Program-made: the position numbers and the translations under genes | The notes under the pieces: model-generated | The model's database searches: none | What the model was told of the DNA's origin: nothing | Seen by the model: only the letters and a program-made list of their open reading frames with translations | Source of the DNA: Platanthera guangdongensis | Taxonomy: Eukaryota > Streptophyta > Magnoliopsida > Asparagales > Orchidaceae | Length of the DNA stretch: 64,000 nucleotides | Reading direction: 5' to 3' | NCBI GenBank assembly: GCA_039583875.1 | Contig: CM077167.1 | Span: 154,335,010 to 154,399,009 of the forward strand | Part shown: in pieces, positions 31,668 through 43,521 of the stretch | How the letters are laid out: each line of letters opens with the position of its first letter | How positions within the stretch are numbered: position 1 is the stretch's first letter

Positions 31668-32100
31668 TTTGGGTCTCAAAAATGTTGAGAGCTTAGTCGA
31701 CAAAATTGCTCTGTGACCTATTTATAGGTTTGTCAACACAGAAGACCAAAAGGCGGGATAATAGTAACTTAATGTGTCGACACTGTAGAGATTGTGTCGA
31801 CACAGACTTCTAATGTCTCGACAGAGTCAGACAACACTATGTGTCGACACAATTTGTCATATGTCGACACAGACTTCTTAATAGTCGATGCTAATATTTG
31901 TGTGTCGACACAGACTTCTGTATGTATCGACACAGCTATCTAAATGATAGAACTTCTATGTGTCGACACCAAACTCTGAGTGTCGACACCACTATCTCAG
32001 CACTATTTTACTGTGTCGACACAACTTATCTTAAGTATTGACACAAACTACTATATGTCGACACAAATTTTCTTTTGTGTCGACATAAATTCCTATAAAT
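31668..32100. promoter_or_regulatory. TGTGTCGACACA cluster upstream of S3 ORF3
   Basis: At least twelve GTCGACA-type sites lie between the pol stop and ORF3, upstream of and around the ORF3 TATA box. They match the LTR cluster. Two GTCGAC sites lie in the presumed ORF3 leader (31658 and 31697 areas). Confidence 0.75.
31719..31726 (-). promoter_or_regulatory. TATA box of S3 ORF3
   Basis: TATAAATA on the minus strand, 103 bases before the ORF3 ATG at 31616. It is identical to the LTR TATA boxes of the same element and has the same motif cluster upstream. Confidence 0.7.
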
Positions 32101-32132
32101 CAACATTGATTTACTTAGTCAGAATTACTAAG

Positions 32133-35100
32133 TTACTCTAGATTTAACATGCCTAATTCAATTTTGAAATAATTGAACTTAGTTTCATCTAATGGTTTAG
32201 TAAACATGTCAGCAATTTGATTATGTGTGGTGACAAATTCCAAACAAATATCTTCTTTTTCAACATGTTCTCTAATAAAGTGAAATCTAATTTTTACAGA
32301 CTTTGTTCTGTTATGTGATACAGGGTTTTTAGCAATAGAAATTGTACTTGTAGAATCACAAAATAGTGGAGTTCTACTTACCTTGAGACCATAGTCTTCA
32401 AGTTGATGTTGAATCCATAGAAGCTGAGCACAGCAGCTGCCTGCAGAGATATATTCAGATTCTGCAGTAGAAATTGCCACACTAGTTTGCTTCTTACTGC
32501 TCCATGATACTAGCCTACCACCTAGAAACTAATATGTGTCAGTGGTACTCTTCCTATCTTCTTTGCAACCTGCAAAGTCTGCATCTGAAAAACCAGTTAG
32601 TAGAAAGTCTCTATTCTTAGAGTACCAAAGACCAAGATTAGGTGTGCCCTTAAGATATCTCAATATTCTTTTAACAGTAGTATAATGAGATTCTTTAGGG
32701 CTTGCTTGGTACCTAGCACAGACACATGTAGCATACATAATGTCTGGTATACTAGCAGTTAAGTATAGGAGGGAGCCAATTATCCCATATACAAAGACTC
32801 GTCTATAGGTTTTCCTGAATCATCTTTGCCTAAAGGCATACTTGTCCCCATTGGAGTTCTCATGGTAGTGGATGACTCTATACTATATTTCTTAATTAAC
32901 TCCTTGGTGAACTTAGACTGTGCGATGGACAAGCCCTCATCAGTCTGTCTTACTTGGAGTCCCAAGAAGAATTTGAGCTCACCCATACTGCTCATCTCAA
33001 ACTTCCCTTGCATAAGTTTTGCAAATTTCCTACAAAGGTTATTTTTAGTAGATCCAAAGATTATGTCATCAACATAAATCTGTACTAGGATCATCTTGCC
33101 CTTTGACTCCCTAAGAAATAGAATCTTGTCTATTTTCCCCCTAGAAAATTTATTTTCAATGAGAAAAGTAGACAATGTTTCATACCAAGCCCTACGGGCT
33201 TGCTTCAAACCATATAAGGCTTTCTTAAGTCTATAAACAAAATCAGGATAAAGTGGATCAACAAAACTTGAGGGCTGATGAACATAGACTTCTTCTTTCA
33301 AATTACCACTTAGGAAAGCTTACTTAACATCCATTTGGTATACTTTGAAACCTTGGAAAGCAGCAAAGGCAAGGAATAGCCTTATTGCTTCCAACCTTTC
33401 CACTGGAGCAAAAGTCTGATCAAAATCAATGCCCTCTTCCTATCTATAACTTTTGGCAACCAGTCTTGCTTTGTTCTTCACTATTATGCCACTTTCATCC
33501 AGTTTGTTCCTATAGATCCACTTTGTCTCAATAATGTTGTGATCCTTTGGTTTTGGAACCAGCTCCCATACTTTACACCTTCTGAATTGATTCAGCTCCT
33601 CTTGCATGTCATCAATCCAGTTGGAGTCTTGTATGGCTTCTTCAAATCTTTTTGGTTCCAACAGTGACAGGAAACTTGAGCAAAGCACTGTGTTCATGTG
33701 TTTGCTTATGGTTTGCACACCATGTCTGGGATCACCAATAATTTGGTGTGCTGGATGATCCTTTAGATTCCTTATTGCTGAAGGCATTCTATCAGCAATC
33801 TGAACTTCTTCACTTTCTCCACCAGGCTGAACTTCATTGTCTTCAATGTCAGCTTGTTGACCTTGTACTCCCCCTGGACAGCAACCATCATTTTTCACAT
33901 CCTGCCTTGCAGTTTGGTCTTCATTAATGGTCAGCATATCCAACCTTTTTTTAAACCTGTTGAGCTACAAGGATTGCTAGACAACTCACAGTTAATAAGC
34001 TCAGATTCATCAAACACTACATGAACTGATTCTTCTACAACTTGTCTAGTCAAGTTGTAGACCCTATATGCCTTACTATTATTGATGTACCCAACAAATA
34101 TTCCATCTTGAGATTTGACATCAAACTTAGTTAGGTGAGACTTGGTAGTGTTAAGCACATAACACCTGCTACCAAAGATCCTAAAGTAGGATATATTTGG
34201 TTTTCTTCCCTTCATAATCTCATAGGGAGCCTTTTTGTGGTTCTTAGTTATAGATGCTTTATTGAGAACATGACAAGCAGTATTTACTGCCTCAGTCCAG
34301 AAATATTATGGGAGTGAAGTGTCACTGAGTAGAGTTCTACCAACCTCAATGAGAGTTCTATTCTTTCTTTCAGCAATACCGTTTTGCTGAGGTGTTCTAG
34401 GTGAGGAGAATTCCTGATGAATCCCTAGTTCTTCACAAAACCTTATCATACACTCAGACTGAAATTCAGTTCCATGGTCACTTCTGATTTTGACCACTGA
34501 ATTGTTATATTCATTCTGAATTTGTTTAACAAAGTTATGAAAGACAGTAGGGGTTTCAGATTTCTGTCTCAAAAAGAAAACCCATGTGTATCTAGAATAG
34601 TCATCTACCACCAGAAAAGTATAGACTTTCCTACCTAGACTATGAACTGGCATATGACCAAATAGATCCATATGCAAGAGGTACAAACACCTCACAGAGT
34701 CTTTGGTATCAAGACTATAAAAAGAGGATTTGGTCTGCTTGCCTTTTTGACAAGTTGAGCATATACCCTCTTTTATGCACTTAAATTGAGGACCATTCCT
34801 CACTAACTCTAAACTATAGAGCTGGCCTATAGTCTTATAGTTCAGATGAGCTAGCCTCTTGTGCCATTGGACATAATGAGATGCTTTCTCATCTGCAACT
34901 AAACATACAGGAGAGTTCATGTTTTCATAATCAAAATTTAAACAATAAACATTCCCTTTTCTATAACCAGACAAGATCACTTTCTGATCACTTGTCCTTT
35001 TGATCTGACACCCATTCTTAATAAATGATATGTCATACCCAAGATCACTCAACTGACTTATGCTTATCAAGTTATGTTTTAAACCTTTTACATAAGCCAC

Positions 35101-35301
35101 TTGAGTGATTGTTATAGAACTAGAGGAAATATTACCAAACCCTTTAATGACCCCTTTTTCTGATTCACCAAAGATCACTTTAGGTCCATTCTCTATGGGA
35201 GTATAGTCCTTTAATATTCTTCTTGTTCCAGTCATGTGCCTAGAACATCCACTGTCCAAGTACCATATAGGGGTATGGCAACTTGGACCCGCCTGCAGCA
35301 A
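32133..35301 (-). pseudogene. pol: S3 pol: protease, integrase, RT, RNase H (broken)
   Basis: The polyprotein starts after the gag-pol junction. The protease has WYLDSGCSRHMTG near 35265. The integrase zinc region is at about 34870-34735 (H..H..C..C), followed by [17 protein letters not shown] and the SSPRTPQQNGIAERKN block near 34370. RT includes WELVPKPKDH near 33560 and [10 protein letters not shown] near 33060. RNase H ends near 32133 with TKPLDE. Breaks are a stop at 34306, a frameshift near 33940, stops near 33440 and 33300, a frameshift near 32790 and a stop near 32530. The catalytic integrase and RT motifs themselves are preserved. Confidence 0.92.
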
Positions 35302-35316
35302 ATAAAATTAAGTTAC
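35293..35316 (-). other. S3 gag-pol junction, micro-intron-like
   Basis: On the minus strand a 24-base segment GTAACTTAAT...TGCTGCAG follows the gag AAG codon and carries an in-frame TAA. Gag and pol are already in the same frame, so either excision or readthrough of the TAA would fuse them. Confidence 0.5.
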
Positions 35317-37516
35317 CTTAGAACCCCAACTTTTATTGGGTTCTAGGTTCATGTTAGATTGAAACTTAATATTCTTACCAGCAGCCTTCCTCACAGGCAA
35401 GCTGGCAATCTTCCTGACACTGGTGTTGTGCCAGCAATCTAAGGAATAATGCCCTATCTTACCACAGCACCAACAATTATATCTATTGTACCTCTTTTTA
35501 GGTACAGATCTAACAGCATTGCTGTCAGCTGATCTTAACACTGTTGGTACTGTTGTTCTTTGCTTGAGTGCTGGAGCTACACCCTTGTAATTCAGAATTT
35601 TAGGCTTACCATTACCATGTATAATATCATGATCATATCTATTAGTTGGGTGTCATACCTTTTTGAAGGAAATGGGGGGTATGAAAGCTAGAGGTTGTAC
35701 TGGGGCTTTGCCTTTTCTTTTATAATTGGCAGCCCTTGCATTTCCATCAAAGCCCAATCCAGTCTTACCTTTTTTAGGAATAAAGTCATCAATTAAAGGT
35801 AAAACTAATTTTGGCTTAGAGAACTTAGCCACCAGATCCTTTTCCTTCTGAAGTTTGACTTCCAAACTTTTGATTTGATCATTCTTGAATGTAATACTAC
35901 CCATCTGAATAATAGTTATGTTTCTCAGTTTTGCTACTTCATTCATCTTTAGATCCAGCAATTTTTCTGAATCTAATGCAGCTTGCTTAAGATCAGCAAT
36001 TTTCTTGGCCTGTGCCTTATTAAGGATTCTGCTTTTCTTAAGTACTTGCAATAGGTCACCATATTCATCAATAAGTTGATGAACATCTCCTTCAGATTGA
36101 GATTCATCTACATCTCTTGATGCAGATGCTTTTTATTCTGAACCAGTATAGTAATCAGAATCTATTGAAGAATTGTTTACCTTACTAGGTCCAGGCTGAT
36201 CCTGGCATTGATCTTATTCTGTCAAGGCCATCAGCCCTTTACAACAAGATTCTTCAATTTCATTTACTGAATCCAGCCACTTCAAGAATTTAGCCTCTTC
36301 TACATCCTCTTCAGTTGCCAACAGTCCTATATATACTTCAGCTTCAGCTTCAGCCTCAAAATCTAATGATGAAGAATCTGACCAACTTTTTTGCTTCTTT
36401 GTAACAAGGGATTTCTCCTTCTTGCCCTTGTTCTTTAGTTTCTTCTTATCATTTGATTCTTTTCTTTTGTCAGGACAATCAGCTACCACATGTCCTGGCC
36501 TGTTGCAGCAATAGCAAACAATCTTAGTTGAAGATAATTTACTAGGTTTAGAGTTATACCTGTCCTTCTTAGAGGATTTCTTTTCCTGATAGTAATCATC
36601 CTTGGATTTTGAGGATGATGGCTTAGATCTCCACTGTTTTTTTCTTCAAAAACCTTTGAAATTGTCTTGAGAAAGCTGCTAAGTCTTCATCAGAATTTGG
36701 ACTATCTGATGTGTGACTGTCTAAACTATCTGAAACAACTTCTACAGCTTTCCTATGAGGTGATGGAGACATCCTCCTATCCTTTCTTATGGATTCAGTC
36801 TTGAAAGCCACTGACTTATCTCTGGAATCAATTTTACTACTTTTCTCCTCCCCTTTTCTGACCATCAGCTGCATTTCATATGAAAGCAGTTTGCCAAATA
36901 ATGTTGGAGGTGAAATTTCTGCTAGTCTAGCCACTTCCCTAATGACACATATCTTAGTGTCCCAGTCTTTAGTCAATGATCTCAGAAACTTATCATTTAA
37001 CTCATATATACTGAATACTCTTCCATATGACATCAATTCATTAACTATTCTGAAGAATTTCTTATAACATTCAGTTATACTGTCTGTTTTAGATTGTCTA
37101 AAACTTTCAGATTCCTGTTTCAGCATAGACTTTCTATCTTCTCTCACCTCTTCTGAACCCTCCATGTAGACAATAAGGGTGTCCCACATTTCTTTGGAGG
37201 TCTTGCAGTGAATCAAATTTTGGAATGTGGAATCATCTATGGTACTAACTATTATATTCTGAGCTCTCTTATCCATAGTAGCTAAGATGATTTCATCCTT
37301 TGTCATTTCAGAATATTCCTTTGGTGTTCTGAGATTTGCATCAAGAACTGAGACTTTCATTAGAATGAATGGCCCTTCTTTGACTGTCATGTAGATTCTT
37401 GGATCTGAAGCTTCCATAAACAATCTAACTCTTTCTTTCCATGTGCCAAAAAATTCTTTCCTGCATATGGGTAACTTCATTGAACCAAACTCCTTATGAT
37501 TCTCTATGGAACCCAT
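35308..37516 (-). pseudogene. gag: S3 gag (broken)
   Basis: The ATG at 37516 (MGSIENHKEF) lies 67 bases after the primer site. The UBN2-like core runs to about 36630 (FFGTWKERVRLFMEA, WDTLIVYMEG, FGKLLSYEMQL). A frameshift in an A-run near 36640 moves the frame. The first CCHC knuckle, CYCCNRPGHVVADC near 36520-36480, is intact. Stops at about 36214, 36130 and 35650 follow. A coiled coil lies at 36090-35830. The second knuckle, CWCCGKIGHYSLDC near 35480-35440, is also intact. Two knuckles separated by a coiled coil is a larger gag than in most copia elements. Confidence 0.87.
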
Positions 37517-37582
37517 TTTTCCTAATAGATTTCTGCCTTGGAGATCTACTCAGACTGTTAGGTCTATTCTTTGAGTAACCTC

Positions 37583-37594
37583 CCTCTGATACCA
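37583..37594 (-). other. S3 primer-binding site (tRNA-iMet)
   Basis: TGGTATCAGAGG on the minus strand, two bases inside the 5' LTR. It matches the initiator-Met complement. Confidence 0.93.
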
Positions 37595-38524
37595 CTTGAA
37601 AGAATTGGTTTTAAGATGTTCTAAACACCTAGAGGGGGGGTGAATAGGTTCAATTCATTTTATTGCTTAGGTAGATAATTCTATCTAGTTTAGCAATGCA
37701 TTCAGCAGAACATCCAACACAGCATTCACATACACAGCATTCACAGATTGCACACAAATTTTATAGTGGTTCCCCAAATGATGGGTACATCCACTTTCCC
37801 CCTTCGCCTATCTAGCAGTATACTAGATTCGGCCTAACTTCCTTCCTTCTTCTCAGATCTGCAGATCTTACAGCTCAGAACCAAGAATGGTTCCTACAAC
37901 TTAGAGTGAATCCACACTCCTACAACTCAGGCAACTGCCCTACCTTAGCCTCTATCACAGGTCTACAACTCAGGGAACAGATTCCCCTACCTCAGGCACA
38001 CAGCCCTACTCAGCCTTTATAATTTAGGCTTACAACTCAGAGATGTAAATCTCCTACACTCAGATCTAGTACAGATCCTACAAAATTATTGATGAAAAGT
38101 TGTTGATATCTTCAACCAGATGGAGAGAGAATTGGTTGAAGACTTCTTGATCAGTTCTTGACAGAACTTGCTTCTTAAGGATCAACCTGACATAGCTTTC
38201 TTCAAAACTTCTTGAATCTGAACACAGTAGGGTTGATCTTCTTAATGCTGGAGTTGATCTTCAATCTTCCTCATTTAGATATTAATCTGAATTCTTCAGG
38301 CAAACTGTTCAGGATATGCCTTCACTGGATGAGATCTTCTCACCTTCTTATTTTTCTCTCACTACAATCTGTTGACTGTTTCTTTCTCTTCTTCTGGATT
38401 CTCAATCCTTCAGAGATAATAATAGATCAGCTATCTGTTATTTGTTGTTGTTCTTCTTGTTGTTATCTGTGTTGTTCTTCTTGTTGTTATCTGTGTTCTT
38501 TTTTGATTGTTGAGAGAGCACATC

Positions 38525-38532
38525 TATTTATA
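38525..38532 (-). promoter_or_regulatory. TATA box of S3 5' LTR
   Basis: TATAAATA on the minus strand, downstream of the TGTGTCGACACA cluster. It would drive the genomic RNA. Confidence 0.7.
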
Positions 38533-38671
38533 GGCTTCCTCCATGGTAACCGGCTATTCCGGTTTCAAACAGTCTTCTGACACCTCTGACATGTGTGACA
38601 GCAATGTCAGTAATCACAGCTATCAAGTCTTCACCTGTATTACTTCAGCCTTCAATTAACTTTGACTCGGC

Positions 38672-39125
38672 AATAAAAAAATGTCGACTGAATTCTTCAT
38701 ATGTGTCGACACACATAGTCCATGTGTCGACACAAGTCTTATTATTGTCGACACAGCTTCTGTGGAATGTGTCGACACAAACACTCCTTGTCTTGACAAA
38801 GTTGGTGTTGACAGAATTCTGGTGTGTGTCGACACAAGTTCTGTGTATCGACACAGTTATTGTCGATAGAATTCTGGAATGTGTCGACAGCTTCTTTGTG
38901 TGTCGACACAGCTCCTGATAATATCGACACAAGTCTGGCCCTTAGTGTCGACACAACATTGTCGACAGATTTTCTGTGTGTTGACATAAATTTTGGATGT
39001 CGACACAATCTGGCCCTTGGTGTCGACACAGCATTGTCGACAGATTTTCTGTGTGTCGACACAAATTCTAGATGTCGACACAATCTGGCCCTTGGTGTCG
39101 ACACAGCCATTCTCAGGTGTCGAAA
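38672..39125. repeat. TGTGTCGACACA palindrome cluster, S3 5' LTR
   Basis: About 20 GTCGACA / TGTCGAC sites, many in the 12-bp palindrome, upstream of the LTR TATA box in the minus direction. Confidence 0.92.
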
Positions 39126-39271
39126 CTTGTACTTAGAAAATTTTCCTTTCCATTTTCTTAACCTGCACATGATAACTCAAAATAACATCAAATACAACTT
39201 GATGCATATCATTGAGTTAGGTGAGGTTTCTCCAAATCTGGTACACATTTTCCAATGTACCCAACAACATT

Positions 39272-42200
39272 TAATATTCTTAAAGTTATAAAATTCCCAA
39301 ATGATAGGGAAGAATGTCATCTCATCGAGGAAGTAGAAGTGCATCCTCAATTAATACATAACGAGGTTGGCATGGATCTAAAACTATTATAGTTTTTAAC
39401 CAACTAAGAGTGGACAGACGAGTTCAAAATGGAAGAGTATGTGAAGGCCTTTGAGGTATGTGAGCGGCTACTGCCCTTTAAAAATGACACATTAATTAGG
39501 CCAAGTGACACAAAAGTTTTGAAACCTTATAATCTTGAACCTCCCTTATTAGAGTTAAAACCTTTACCCAAAAATCTGAAATATACTTTCTTAGGAGAAA
39601 AAAAATACTTTGTCGGACATCGTCGACTCATCTTTAGAGCATGCGAATAAAGAAAAATTATTGAACGTGCTTCGTAAGTTTAAGGAAGCGATGGGATGGA
39701 CTATTGTCGATATCCGTGGAATTAGCCCCTCTATTTGTATGCACAAAATATTATTAGAAGATAATTCTAAAGAATCCATTTAGCAACAACATAGACTTAG
39801 TCCTCCCATGAAAGAGTTAGTAATGAAGGAGATAATTAAGTGGCTAGATGCAGGTATTATTTACCCCATTTCAAATAGTAAATGGGTAAGCCCCATTCAT
39901 TGTGTACCTAAGAAGTGATGTATGACTGTCCAACAAAATGATAATAATGAACTAATATCCACAAGAGTAGTAACGGGTTGGATAATATGTATGGATTATC
40001 GAAAGTTAAATAAATCAACAAGAAAGGATCATTTTTCATTACCATTCATCGACCAGGTATTAGATAGATTAGCAGGGAACGAGTACTTTTGCTTCTTGGG
40101 CGGTTATTCCGGTTATAACCAGATTATGGTAGCACCTGAAGATCAGGACAAGACGACATTCACATGCCAGTATGGGGCATTTGCATTCAATAAAATGTCA
40201 TTCGGAATATGTAATGCCCCCGCCATATTAAAACGTTGTACGATCTCCATCTTCACGGACTTGATGGATGATAGTATTGAAATTTTCATGGATGACTTTT
40301 CTATTTTTGGAAAATCATTTGATGGTTACTTAGCGGTATTGAAGAAGGCCTTGGGCAGGTGTGTGCAAGCTAATCTAGTTCTAAATTGGGATAAGTGCTA
40401 TTTTATGGCACGTGAGGGTATTGTGCTAGGGCACAAGGTGTCTAATAAAGGGTTAGAAGTGGACCAGGCAAAGATAGAAGTCATTGAAAAGCTGCCTCCA
40501 CCAAAAAATGTAAAAGACATTCATAGTTTTTTAGGCCATTCAGGATTTTATAGGCGATTTATCAAAAACTTTTCACAAACTTTGAAGAAAAATATAACTT
40601 CATCGCCTATTATCATTACCCTTGATTGGTCTCTTCCTTTTACTTTAATGTGTGATGCTAGCAATTATGCAGTAGGAGTGGTATTGGGTCAAGTGCATAA
40701 TAAAATTTTGCTCACCATATACAACGCTAGTAAAATGCTTATGAGTGCTCAAATCAATTACACAACCACCAAAAAAGAGTTACTAGCTGTGGTCTTCGCG
40801 TTTGACAAATTCCATACATATTTGATAAACTCAAGGGTTGTGGTCTTCACGGATCATTCAACAATTCGATATTTAATGGAAAAACCGGACGCAAAACCAA
40901 GACTTATAAGATGGGTCCTTCTCCTGCGGGAATTTGATCTCGAGATCAAAGACCGTAAGGGAGCAGAGAACCCAATTGCTGACCATTTATCGCGACTAGA
41001 GCATGAGTGTGAGAAAGACATTCATGTTGAGATTAGGGAGAGTTTTCCAGATGAAAGACTTCTAGCAATCACGGAAGGTAACACTCCATGGTATGCGGAT
41101 TTTGTTAATTACATCGTTAATAGAGTGTTTCCCCCGGATTTTAATTACCAACAAAGTAAATGATTTCTCCAACAGGTGAAATTCTACCTATGGGATGTAC
41201 CATACCTATTCAAAATTGGTGCTGATCAAGTTATTTGTAGGTGTGTACCCGAAGTCGAAGTCCAAAGTATTTTGGAAAAGTGTCACGCATCCCCATATGG
41301 AGGACATTTTAGAAGAGACCGGACTGTTATGAAGGTTTTATATGCGGGTTTTTATTGGCCAACACTATTTAAGGATTCCCATAACTTTGTAGAACAATGC
41401 GACCGATGTCAAAGAGTCAGAAATATTCATCGTGGTGCAAGCATGCCTATGACTAATATCCTAGAAATAGAAATATTTGTCGTATGGGGGATAGATTTCA
41501 TGGATCCTTTCGTAAACTCAAACGGGAATCTGTATATTTTGTAAGCCGTGGATTATCTCTCGAAGTGGGTAGAGGTGATAGCCTCACAAAACAATGATGC
41601 CAAAGTTGTACTAAAATTTCTAAGTTCTAACATTCTCACTAGATTTGGTACACCTACGGCTATAATTAGTGATGGAGGGGCACACTTTTGCAATCTACAA
41701 TTTAAATCACTATTAAAGAAATATGGAGTGACTCATAAAATTGCCCTCGCCTAACACCCGTAAACCAATTTCCTAGCGGAAGTTTCAAATCGAGAGATTA
41801 AATCAATATTAGAAAAAATGATAAATGTCACTCGCAAGGATTAGTCGCAAAAGCTAAATGATGCTTTATAGGCCTACAGAACGACATTTAAAAATCATAT
41901 ATGATTGATCCCGTACAAAATGATTTATGGGAAGGAGTGTCATCTTTCGGTGGAGCTGGAGCATAGAGCTTATTGGGCCATAAAAAATTGAATTTCGACT
42001 TTCAAGAAACGGGCAAGAAAAGACTACTCTAGATTAATGAATTGGATGAGATTTGATCGAACGCGTATGAGAGTTCGAGGATATATAAGAAAAGGACAAA
42101 GAAATTACATGATTCAAGACTAATTGTAAAAGAGTTCAAGATGAGACAATTAGTCTTGGTATTTAACTCGAGACTAAAATTATTTCCAGGCAAACTTAAG

Positions 42201-42365
42201 TCTAGATGATTGGGACCGTTAAGAGTAAAAGTGGTGCACCCGTTTGGAGTTGTAACAATTTGCAACGAGAAGGATGGCTCCGATTTCAAAGTGAACGGTG
42301 AAAGATTGAAGTATTATTATGTAGATAATGACCATCATGTGGCGATGGTCATAAATTTACAATGA
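39272..42365 (+). pseudogene. pol: Athila1 RT, RNase H and integrase region of pol
   Basis: It continues the frame broken by S3 (FNILKVIKF directly after the duplication). RT begins near 39830 and includes [22 protein letters not shown] and [10 protein letters not shown]. The motif A aspartate is glycine (FLGG), which should abolish activity. Between KNFSQ and [10 protein letters not shown] (about 40580) an in-frame segment of roughly 30 residues present in related elements is missing. RNase H has [28 protein letters not shown] and VFTDHS. Integrase has CHASPYGGHF, C..C near 41400, WGIDFMDPF, ISDGGAHF and AEVSNREIKS. Stops and frameshifts occur near 39640, 39780, 39918, 41161, 41542 and 41752 and beyond. 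The last block (HPFGVVTI, FKVNGERLKYYY) ends at 42363. Confidence 0.88.
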
Positions 42366-43521
42366 CAAGTTGAGAGGAAAAACGTTCGGCCGGGACGTTC
42401 TAAATGAGGCACTTGGTGGGAGGCAATCCATTGTATCTTATAATTTATAGATAAATATGTGTTTTTATATATTTGAATAAATAATTTGGTTGGTGTTCAT
42501 TAGTACAGTAATAATGTTGGAAGGAGTGAAACCACTTGACCCTAGCTGACTATACCCATAATCAGTAGGAATGAAAAATCTGGATGAGTAATGAAAGAAA
42601 ATCGGGCAAAATTTGCAGGAATTTTGAAGGAAATAGAAATTGTCAAACAACAGCCAGTTGTTACAATAGCCTTAAAACATATGTAATGGGATTTAAGTTT
42701 CTGTCCTCTTGCCTTAAGAAAGGTGTTGCTGCCTGCTGGTGCTGGTTTGGCTGAAACGGCACGCGTGAATCGCCATTCCAGTGGTTTGGGGTAATTTGAA
42801 TTAAGATAATGATGGTTTTGCCATTTTAATCTGTAATTATTTATTCCCAAAACCGATTTGGAATTAATAAGTCGTTTTAATCCTTCAAATAGAAACCACT
42901 ATTTCTTTCTTCATTCCCTCAAAACCCCAACCCGTGATTTAGGGCAAGAGAGCGAGCAGTGAATCCAAAAGCATAGAGGAGATTAGTGATCGACGTGGCG
43001 GAGGTATTTAATCGGCAACATGCGTCATTGGAAAAGAGAGAGGCAACACCGCAGTCGTGCCACACCAAGTGGCGCGATCGGACCTTCTGGAAGCGGCGAC
43101 ATCGGGCAACACTTGTGAAGCAGCCCAGTTTTCGAGCGCAAAATACATTCAGCAGAATAACTGGACAAAGAGAGTGGATGTTGATTTTGGGAGAAAGACT
43201 TAGAGGCTTCTAAAGGTAAGTCCCTTAAACCCCCAACACATTGTAGAAATCATACCCAAAATTAGGTCTTCCTGATTTTCTGGCTAGGTCAAAAGACGAA
43301 GGGGGAGGCAATTGGAGAACAGTTTTGAGACGGCTACACCAATCACGTGATCGGAATTTTAGGAGCGTTGGTGAGTCATGTTAAACAAGGACCGTGAGAG
43401 CTCTTGCAGTCTAGGATTTGAAATGTTTTGAGGTATGATTTCCGACCCTGCAAAATATTAAAGTATAAATAAATTATCAATCTAGTTTTTCTTCTTTTCT
43501 CTGTGTATCTTTACTTATATT
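42366..43521 (+). other. Athila1 spacer between pol and the env-like ORF
   Basis: It starts with GGCACTTGGTGGGAGGCAA, a stretch common after Athila pol, then AT-rich non-coding sequence. From about 43246 it is homologous, in inverted orientation, to 47030-47281. Confidence 0.7.

Larger units (their letters stand above)
26962..39266 (-). mobile_element. S3: full-length Sirevirus-type Ty1/copia element
   Basis: It is 12,305 bp on the minus strand with an ACATT target duplication, LTRs of 1670 and 1689 bp, a perfect iMet-type primer site and a strong polypurine tract. It carries gag, pol and ORF3 in the Sirevirus order. All genes carry a few stops or frameshifts. It is inserted in the Athila1 polyprotein gene. 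Confidence 0.95.
37597..39266 (-). repeat. S3 5' LTR
   Basis: 1670 bp, the partner of 26962-28650, sharing the TGAAAGAATT edge and the CCAACA outer edge, which lies directly before ACATT. It contains a TATA box (38525-38532) and the palindrome cluster (38672-39125). Confidence 0.95.
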
